From: Victivallales bacterium
GTDB taxonomy: Bacteria > Verrucomicrobiota > Lentisphaeria > Victivallales > JAADHT01
Assembly: GCA_016930955.1 (NCBI GenBank)
Contig: JAFGFR010000281.1
Location: 1 to 11,194 of the forward strand
Reading direction: 5' to 3'
DNA length: 11,194 bases
Shown: positions 5,366-11,194 of the stretch, in pieces
Layout: every line of letters begins with the position of its first letter
Numbering within the stretch: the stretch's first letter is position 1
Translations under genes and position numbers: made by a program
The notes under the pieces: model-generated
What the model was told of the DNA's origin: nothing
The model's database searches: none
Seen by the model: only the letters and a program-made list of their open reading frames with translations

Positions 5366-8300
5366 ATGACGGAACGTTGTCCAAGGAGAAAGCGTGTCCG
5401 GCATGTGATGTGCAAGATAATACTCGATGATACTGATTTTCTCTGGAGAAAAAGAATGCGCCAGACTCCTGAGCCAGGGAAGCACCTGTTGTTCTTCCGA
5501 GGTGACACGATATCATTCACCCTCGATATGGACTCACCCCTCAAGGGCAAAGCATTCGTCAGGACAAACATCGGCAACGCGCAGATACAGCACGACGAGA
5601 TAATCAGAAGCGTCGAGTCGGACATACCCTCCGACGGCATTGACTGGCATGACATCCAGATGTCAACCGACGACAACAAGACCTTCCGGATAACAATTGC
5701 TCTTGCCGAAGTCGGACATTTCGAGGCCAAATGCTTCTTCTGCACCGAGGACTCAGAGGAAACCTTCTGGTGCGACGGAGACAACGTCCACATAAACGTG
5801 GACCCGGCAAACTACTGCTCCGCAAACAGCATCTACTGCGCATTCATCAGGCAGTTCGGTGTCAACAAGTGTCTCCCGGTGTCAGACAAAACTCACATCT
5901 ATGTCCGCGACATCTCCAGACTCGACGAGGCAGGTTTCACTGTCATACCAAAATCCGGAACCTTCAGGGACTTCCAGAAGGAGCTCGACTTCATATTCGA
6001 CACACTGCACTGCAGGATCATACACCTGCTCCCGATAAACCCCGTCCCTACGACCTACGGCAGGATGGGGCGCTACGGAAGCCCCTACGCAAGCCTCGAC
6101 TACACCGCAATTGACCCCGCACTCGCCGAGTTCGACCGCAAAGCCACACCTCTCGAACAGCTCTACAGCCTCGTTGACGACATACACATGAAGAAGGGCA
6201 AGGTCATACTTGACATCGCCATCAACCACACAGGATGGGCATCCAAGATCCACGAGACCAATCCCGAGTGGCTCAAACGGGACTCCACCGGCAAAATAGT
6301 CTCCCCGGGCGCATGGGGCACGACGTGGGAAGACCTCACCGAGCTCGACAAGGACAGGCCGGAGCTCTGGAAATACTTCGCAAACGTTTTCACCACATGG
6401 TGCGAGAGGGGGATTGACGGCTTCCGCTGCGATGCCGGGTACATGATACCCGCGCACGTCTGGGAATACATCATCGCCAAGGTCAGGAAGCAGCATCCTG
6501 ACACGATATTCCTCCTCGAGGGGCTGGGCGGCGACCCGAAGATCACAAGCGACCTTCTCGACCATGCAAACATGAACTGGGCATATTCCGAACTCTTCCA
6601 GAACTACGACTCCGGCCAGATCAAGAACTACCTGCCAGAGGCTCACAAGACCAGCCTTTCGGACGGGCTGATGGTACACTACGCCGAAACCCATGACAAC
6701 GAGCGAATCGCGGCAAAATCGCATGTCTACGCGAGAATGCGCACAACCCTGTGCGCCCTCGCCGCCCCGGCCGGCGCATTCGGATTCGCGAACGGTGTCG
6801 AATGGTTCGCAACGGAAAAGATCGATGTCCACGAGTCATCGGCATTGAACTGGGGCTCGGGAAAAAACCAGATCAAGAACATCGCCAGGCTGAATCTCAT
6901 ACTCGCCACGCACCCAGCGTTCATCGCCGGGGGGCATCTCAAGGTCATCACGGCGGAGGGCACCGACAAGAAATTCACCACAGATATCCTCGGATTCCTG
7001 AGAACTTCAAAGAAAAACAAACATCCCCTGCTAGTGCTCTGCAACCTCAACTGCGAGCAGAAGACAAGGATATGCTTCCCTGAGGACACACTGAACTCTT
7101 TCAAACGCCGGACAGAAATGGGTGTGTCGAGATCCCAGATTCACCCTCCTCTTTTCGACATGCTGACCGAGAAAGAGTGGAAGCTAGACCCCTACGACGA
7201 CTTTGCGTTGTCGGCACTGCTCGACCCCGGGCAGATCATTTGCCTAACATCAGAGCTCGCACCGTTGAGGGCGGTAAGGAACGCCGAAAGACTCAAGTCC
7301 TTCGACCCCGAGTACAACATCCTTCAGCAGGCCCGGGCGATGGTGATGGACCTCCTCCCGGTACTGGGAATGATGACCATAAGCTCCGCAAGCGACGAGC
7401 AGATACAAGACCTCGCCGCGGCGTTGCTGCAGGACCCGAGGGGGAACTTCGCATCCCTTTTCGACAGCTCAAGTGAAATCCCCTTGGTCTCGTGGAGGTG
7501 TCCGGAGGACCTCGGCAGGCAAGTCATGGTGCCGCCAGGACATGCGCTCTTCATCTCCGCGACATCACGATTCAGAGTGGAAATCGGAAATTCAATGAAC
7601 ATCATCATACAAAGGGACAGCCTCGAGGATGCCGCAGGCAACAATTTCATCATACTCCCCCCGTTCCCCCTGAAACAACAGGACCAGAGGCTGACCCTTA
7701 AAATCTCTCGCTTCGGAGAGCAAAGCCTTTGCAGGGAGTCTTCCGAGATCATCGTCCTGTCCAATGGAGACCATGTCGGCCAACTGTTGCTGTCGAACCG
7801 CGATATCCGCAGATCCCATGCCACCTTCCTCTCGACCAACCGGCGCGGGGCGATGTTGCACATACCAGTCAGCTTCTCGTCACTGCAGAGCCGATATGAC
7901 GCAATCCTCGCCGCGAACCTCCACAAGGACTACCCGGTGGACCGCAGGGTCATGTGGTCAACATGCAGGATGTGGATCAAGAACCAGACCCATGTCCAGA
8001 CACTATCGAGGCAGCACATATCATTCTTCCGGCTCATGGCCGACGGGAAGGGATGCTGGAATTTCCACATACCTGCCGGGCCAGGGAAGTTCGTGGACAT
8101 CAGGATAACAATGTCCATGATGGACGACCGCGAGACATCGAGGGTCGAGATCGAGAGACTCGCCTCGGACAACGCAAAAAACTTCATCGAGGACGACTCG
8201 CCAGTGACTCTGGGCATACGCGTGGACATCGAGGACAGATCGTTCCACAACATCACCAAGGCGATCGCCAAGACCAGAGAGGAATGGCCAAAGGCCGTCA

Positions 8301-9820
8301 AGCATTCAGAGGACTCGTTCTCGTTCTCCCCCACGCCGCCGAACTCTCTAGTCGTCAGGGCGGCAAAGTCTCCAGCACACAAGGACAAATCCAAAAACGA
8401 CCTCCCGGTGTTCAAACGCAGCGACGAGTGGCTCACCGACATCGAGAGGCCGCTGGAGGCCGAGAGAGGTCTCCAGAACCGCACAGACCTCTTCTCCCCG
8501 GGATACTTCGAGATCAAGCTCGTCGCGGGGGATTTCGCGATACTGCAAGGCGACATCGCGACGGCCGAAGACCAAGAGATCGAGTTCAAAATCGAGCCAC
8601 GCCACGTCAATCACGACAAGATTGACTCGTTCGCTAAAATCTTGGAACAAAGCATGATGAACTTCGTCGTCAAGAGAGACGATCTCAAGACAGTAATAGC
8701 CGGCTATCCGTGGTTCCTGGACTGGGGCAGGGACACCCTGATATGCGCGAGAGGTCTCGTCAAGGCCGGATTCAAAGATGATGTCGCAAGCATCATACTT
8801 GCCTTTGCGAGATTCGCGGAGAACGGCACATTGCCGAACATAATCCACGGTGCCGAAGTGGGCAACCGCGACACCTCCGACGCGCCTCTCTGGCTCTTCA
8901 CCGCATGCTCAGACTTCATCCGTGAATTCCCAGAACATGATCTGCTGTCGCAAAAAATTCCCGGCAAGGACACCTCACTGCTGCAAGTGCTCGAGAAGAT
9001 AGCCGAATCATATATCTCCGGCACACCCAACGGGATCGAGGTGGATGCATCCTCGGGGCTCGTCTTCAGTCCGTCGCACTTCACATGGATGGACACCAAC
9101 CACCCCGCCGGGACCCCTCGCGAGGGCTACCCAGTGGAGATACAGGCGCTTTGGTCGGCCGCGCTCCAGCTCCTCACAGACAGCACCGGGGACAAAAAAT
9201 GGTCCGACATGGCAGAAAAGACCAGGACATCGGCGTTGAAGCTCTTTGTCAACGATGAAGGCTGGCTCTCGGACTGCCTGCATGCCCCCAAGGGCACCCC
9301 GGCCGAAAAGGCCGTCAAGGACGACGCGCTCAGACCAAACCAGCTTCTCGCAATAACTCTCGGGCTCGTCCAGGACCGCGGAATTCGCAGAAAAATCCTC
9401 GAGGCAACCTCGTCTTTGCTAGTCCCCGGGGCGATCAGAAGCCTCGCGAACCGCCCGGTGAATACCCCCATAGAGATAAAGGACAGCTCAGGCAAGCTCC
9501 TAAACGACCCGCACAACCCCTACTGGGGACGCTACGAAGGGGACGAGGACACCAAGCGCAAGCCCGCCTACCACAACGGCACCGCGTGGACCTGGCTCTT
9601 CCCGTCATGGCCGGAGGCACACTTCATCACATACGGCGACAATGGCCGGCAGACCGCAAAATCCATCCTCTTCTCCGCGCACTCCCTGCTTAAGACCGGA
9701 TGCATAGGCAATATCCCAGAGATTCTCGACGGCGACGCACCGCACAGACAGAGAGGATGCGACGCACAGGCATGGGGCGCAACAGAGATATTCAGAGTCT
9801 GGCAATTGCTGAACAAATGA
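5366..9820 (+). CDS. Two-active-site glycogen debranching enzyme (GH13 4-alpha-glucanotransferase plus GH133 amylo-1,6-glucosidase), AGL type
   Basis: At 1484 residues this has the size and order of eukaryotic AGL, which moves a maltotriosyl branch to another chain end and then hydrolyses the remaining alpha-1,6 glucose. Residues ~35-150 form a beta-sandwich-like N-domain. The GH13 barrel spans ~170-550: LDIAINHTG (282-290), nucleophile Asp356 in DGFRCDAGYMIP, acid/base Glu385 in FLLEGLGG, and Asp444 in ETHDNER. The GH133 domain spans ~1095-1484: AGYPWFLDWGRD (1112-1123), TWMD (1240-1243), TPREGYPVEIQALW (1250-1263), LRPNQLLAI (1322-1330), AYHNGTAWTWL (1401-1411) and PEILDGD with Glu1452; Asp1243 and Glu1452 are the expected catalytic pair. 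Residues ~630-1085 are not confidently assigned. No signal peptide is seen, so it is cytoplasmic. The start is uncertain: 5366 has a poor ribosome site, and an AAGGAG at 5383 lies 19 bases before the in-frame ATG at 5408. It probably heads an operon with the next gene. Confidence 0.9.
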   Translation: MTERCPRRKRVRHVMCKIILDDTDFLWRKRMRQTPEPGKHLLFFRGDTISFTLDMDSPLKGKAFVRTNIGNAQIQHDEIIRSVESDIPSDGIDWHDIQMSTDDNKTFRITIALAEVGHFEAKCFFCTEDSEETFWCDGDNVHINVDPANYCSANSIYCAFIRQFGVNKCLPVSDKTHIYVRDISRLDEAGFTVIPKSGTFRDFQKELDFIFDTLHCRIIHLLPINPVPTTYGRMGRYGSPYASLDYTAIDPALAEFDRKATPLEQLYSLVDDIHMKKGKVILDIAINHTGWASKIHETNPEWLKRDSTGKIVSPGAWGTTWEDLTELDKDRPELWKYFANVFTTWCERGIDGFRCDAGYMIPAHVWEYIIAKVRKQHPDTIFLLEGLGGDPKITSDLLDHANMNWAYSELFQNYDSGQIKNYLPEAHKTSLSDGLMVHYAETHDNERIAAKSHVYARMRTTLCALAAPAGAFGFANGVEWFATEKIDVHESSALNWGSGKNQIKNIARLNLILATHPAFIAGGHLKVITAEGTDKKFTTDILGFLRTSKKNKHPLLVLCNLNCEQKTRICFPEDTLNSFKRRTEMGVSRSQIHPPLFDMLTEKEWKLDPYDDFALSALLDPGQIICLTSELAPLRAVRNAERLKSFDPEYNILQQARAMVMDLLPVLGMMTISSASDEQIQDLAAALLQDPRGNFASLFDSSSEIPLVSWRCPEDLGRQVMVPPGHALFISATSRFRVEIGNSMNIIIQRDSLEDAAGNNFIILPPFPLKQQDQRLTLKISRFGEQSLCRESSEIIVLSNGDHVGQLLLSNRDIRRSHATFLSTNRRGAMLHIPVSFSSLQSRYDAILAANLHKDYPVDRRVMWSTCRMWIKNQTHVQTLSRQHISFFRLMADGKGCWNFHIPAGPGKFVDIRITMSMMDDRETSRVEIERLASDNAKNFIEDDSPVTLGIRVDIEDRSFHNITKAIAKTREEWPKAVKHSEDSFSFSPTPPNSLVVRAAKSPAHKDKSKNDLPVFKRSDEWLTDIERPLEAERGLQNRTDLFSPGYFEIKLVAGDFAILQGDIATAEDQEIEFKIEPRHVNHDKIDSFAKILEQSMMNFVVKRDDLKTVIAGYPWFLDWGRDTLICARGLVKAGFKDDVASIILAFARFAENGTLPNIIHGAEVGNRDTSDAPLWLFTACSDFIREFPEHDLLSQKIPGKDTSLLQVLEKIAESYISGTPNGIEVDASSGLVFSPSHFTWMDTNHPAGTPREGYPVEIQALWSAALQLLTDSTGDKKWSDMAEKTRTSALKLFVNDEGWLSDCLHAPKGTPAEKAVKDDALRPNQLLAITLGLVQDRGIRRKILEATSSLLVPGAIRSLANRPVNTPIEIKDSSGKLLNDPHNPYWGRYEGDEDTKRKPAYHNGTAWTWLFPSWPEAHFITYGDNGRQTAKSILFSAHSLLKTGCIGNIPEILDGDAPHRQRGCDAQAWGATEIFRVWQLLNK

Positions 9821-9835
9821 CAAAGACTCTCTCAA

Positions 9836-11194
9836 ATGCTTCTCTTCAAAGACTTCATCCTGCAGAAACATAGGAAACCCCTATACCGCGTCCCGCTAAG
9901 CCTTGCGATCCCCTGCCCTCACAGAGTCGGGAACAAAGGTCGGGGCTGCCTGTTCTGTCCAGAGAACGGCGCACAAGCAAGGCATATCAGGCACTCGATG
10001 GATCTGCCGGAGCAGGTCGAGAATGGCATAGCCTTCGTCCGCAGGCGCTACGGCAAGGACTGCGGCCTGATCGCGTACCTCCAGTCATTCACCAACACAA
10101 ACGACTCCGCAGAGAACCTAGAGAAAGTGTACTCGCAAATACTCGGTCTGGCCGACTTCGAGATGCTGATAATCTCGACCCGCCCGGACTGCCTGCCGGA
10201 TGACGTGCTCGACTACCTGCAGAAACTCAACTCAAAACACGACCTCTGGATCGAGATCGGTGTCCAGACCGCGAACGACAGGACTCTGGAGCTGATGAAC
10301 CGCCAACATACATTTGGGGATGTCGAGGATGCCGTCCGAGAACTCCACGCCAGGGGGATCAAGTCCGCCGCCCATGTCATCCTCGGCCTCCCCGGCGAGG
10401 ACACGGCGGACTTCAGAGACACCGCAGCAAAAATATCGAGACTCCCCTTCTCCGCAATGAAGATACACAACCTGCTGATCCTGAAAAACACCCCAATGGC
10501 CTCGATCTACCATCGCCAACGCAAGAAAATGCCCACAGACATCCCCGAGATCAGGCCCCTGAACGAATACGAGTACGCCGAAATCCTCGCCGACTTCATC
10601 CGGCACATCCCGGAAGACTGGCCGCTCATGCGTGTGATGACTGACGCACCAAAGGAGGATATCATCGCACCAAAATGGTGGATGAAAAAAGGACAATTCC
10701 TCGAGTTCCTAAAAAACAAGCTCGCGGCAGACGACACCAACTCATTATTGCCGGAGGTCATGACCGCCGACGGGTCCAAGACATTGTATCACCCGACCTA
10801 CAGACAGCATTTCCACTCCCTCGCCGGCGCCGTGTCAGAGGCAAAAAATAAATTCATCGCCCCCTGCAAAATCCGCAAATTGCTGAAAACAAGGAAGACC
10901 GTCAGAATCCTCGACATCGGATTCGGCCTGGGTGTCAACGCGCTCGAGGCAGCGAAACTCGCCAATAATGTCAGGGCGGGCAGGCTCGTGATAACCTCAC
11001 TCGAAAAAGACATCAAGACCATCCACATCGCCGCACAGAAGAGCCCGCAAAACCATGCGCTCGCGAATCTCGCGAAAACCCTTCATCATAAGGACAAGTT
11101 CTCTGAGATAAGAATCATCCCGGGCGACGCAAGGGAAACCCTGGGCAAAATCAAAACCAAATTCCACGCCGTCTTCCTCGACCCCTTCTCCCAC
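9836..11194 (+). CDS. Fusion of TIGR01212/YtqA (MnmL) radical-SAM protein with DUF752 (MnmD-like) tRNA methyltransferase, 3' end outside window
   Basis: The frame is open for 453 codons from ATG 9836, the only start after the in-frame stop at 9818, to the window edge. Residues 1-300 match the TIGR01212 radical-SAM family: cluster cysteines Cys27, Cys38 and Cys41 (C-x10-C-x2-C), YLQSFTNTND (81-90), IGVQTANDRTLELMNRQHTF (141-160), HVILGLPGE (180-188) and MKIHNLLILKNTPMASIY (208-225). Residues ~305-453 match DUF752 (Methyltransf_30): TADGSKTLYHPTYRQHFHS, then the SAM loop ILDIGFGLGVNALEA (358-372) and VFLDPFS (446-452), the last being where MnmC/MnmD carry their LDxF motif. YtqA-type proteins are reported to convert cmnm5U34 to nm5U34 in tRNA, and MnmD methylates nm5U34 to mnm5U34, so this polypeptide would do both steps. 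It lies 15 bases after the debranching gene, with no clear ribosome site. The missing part is the methyltransferase C-terminus. Confidence 0.85.
   Translation, partial: MLLFKDFILQKHRKPLYRVPLSLAIPCPHRVGNKGRGCLFCPENGAQARHIRHSMDLPEQVENGIAFVRRRYGKDCGLIAYLQSFTNTNDSAENLEKVYSQILGLADFEMLIISTRPDCLPDDVLDYLQKLNSKHDLWIEIGVQTANDRTLELMNRQHTFGDVEDAVRELHARGIKSAAHVILGLPGEDTADFRDTAAKISRLPFSAMKIHNLLILKNTPMASIYHRQRKKMPTDIPEIRPLNEYEYAEILADFIRHIPEDWPLMRVMTDAPKEDIIAPKWWMKKGQFLEFLKNKLAADDTNSLLPEVMTADGSKTLYHPTYRQHFHSLAGAVSEAKNKFIAPCKIRKLLKTRKTVRILDIGFGLGVNALEAAKLANNVRAGRLVITSLEKDIKTIHIAAQKSPQNHALANLAKTLHHKDKFSEIRIIPGDARETLGKIKTKFHAVFLDPFSH

Noticed and set aside
5015..5485. 156-codon open frame on the minus strand across the intergenic region
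   Set aside because: It runs through the palindromic repeat and into the antisense of the debranching gene, has no recognisable domain, and no ribosome site or promoter supports it.
5882..6832. 316-codon minus-strand open frame inside the debranching enzyme
   Set aside because: Antisense shadow of a well-conserved GH13 coding region in GC-rich sequence; it carries no domain signature.
9818..9838. Stop-codon read-through or selenocysteine joining the debranching enzyme to the radical-SAM protein, since both are in the same frame and only sense codons separate TGA from the next ATG
   Set aside because: The debranching enzyme ends at its natural family terminus, the radical-SAM family starts at the ATG, and no SECIS-like structure is evident; the shared frame is a one-in-three coincidence.

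Overview
The window looks like bacterial chromosome: closely packed genes with short gaps, bacterial Shine-Dalgarno sequences, GC-rich third positions, and frequent AGG/AGA (Arg) and ATA (Ile) codons. I see no rRNA, tRNA, CRISPR array, integrase or transposase. I cannot name the phylum. A secreted parallel beta-helix protein, a glycosyltransferase-DUF2062 fusion and an AGL-type debranching enzyme together would fit a Lentisphaerae/Kiritimatiellota-like or other deep Gram-negative lineage, but this is an impression only.

Layout. (1) Positions 1-1130, minus strand: the N-terminal 376 residues of an exported right-handed beta-helix protein whose 3' end lies outside the window. (2) Around 1140-1310: a divergent intergenic region with an AT-rich -10 element that can be read on both strands, and a 33-codon membrane-peptide ORF. 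(3) 1311-2372, plus: an SO_0444/ArsP-type metal permease whose last codons and stop lie inside a dispersed palindromic repeat (copy A). (4) 2513-3976 and 3983-5023, plus: an RhlB-like DEAD-box helicase, then a degenerate GT2-like domain fused to DUF2062, in a tight two-gene operon. (5) 5032-5330: repeat copy B and about 250 bases of non-coding sequence with potential RNA structure. (6) 5366-9820, plus: a 1484-residue two-active-site glycogen debranching enzyme (GH13 glucanotransferase plus GH133 amylo-1,6-glucosidase). (7) 9836 to the end, plus: a radical-SAM protein of the TIGR01212/YtqA (MnmL) family fused to a DUF752 (MnmD/MnmC1-like) tRNA methyltransferase, cut off by the window edge.

The most notable item is the last gene. 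It joins the radical-SAM enzyme thought to strip the carboxymethyl group from cmnm5U34 to the methyltransferase that turns nm5U34 into mnm5U34. That would be a one-polypeptide equivalent of bifunctional MnmC, with a radical-SAM domain replacing the flavin oxidase. Other points worth a second look are the eukaryote-like debranching enzyme with its large unassigned middle region, the glycosyltransferase domain that has lost its catalytic acidic motif, the two copies of a palindromic repeat, and the small membrane ORF upstream of the permease. Genes (1) and (7) are open to the window edges.
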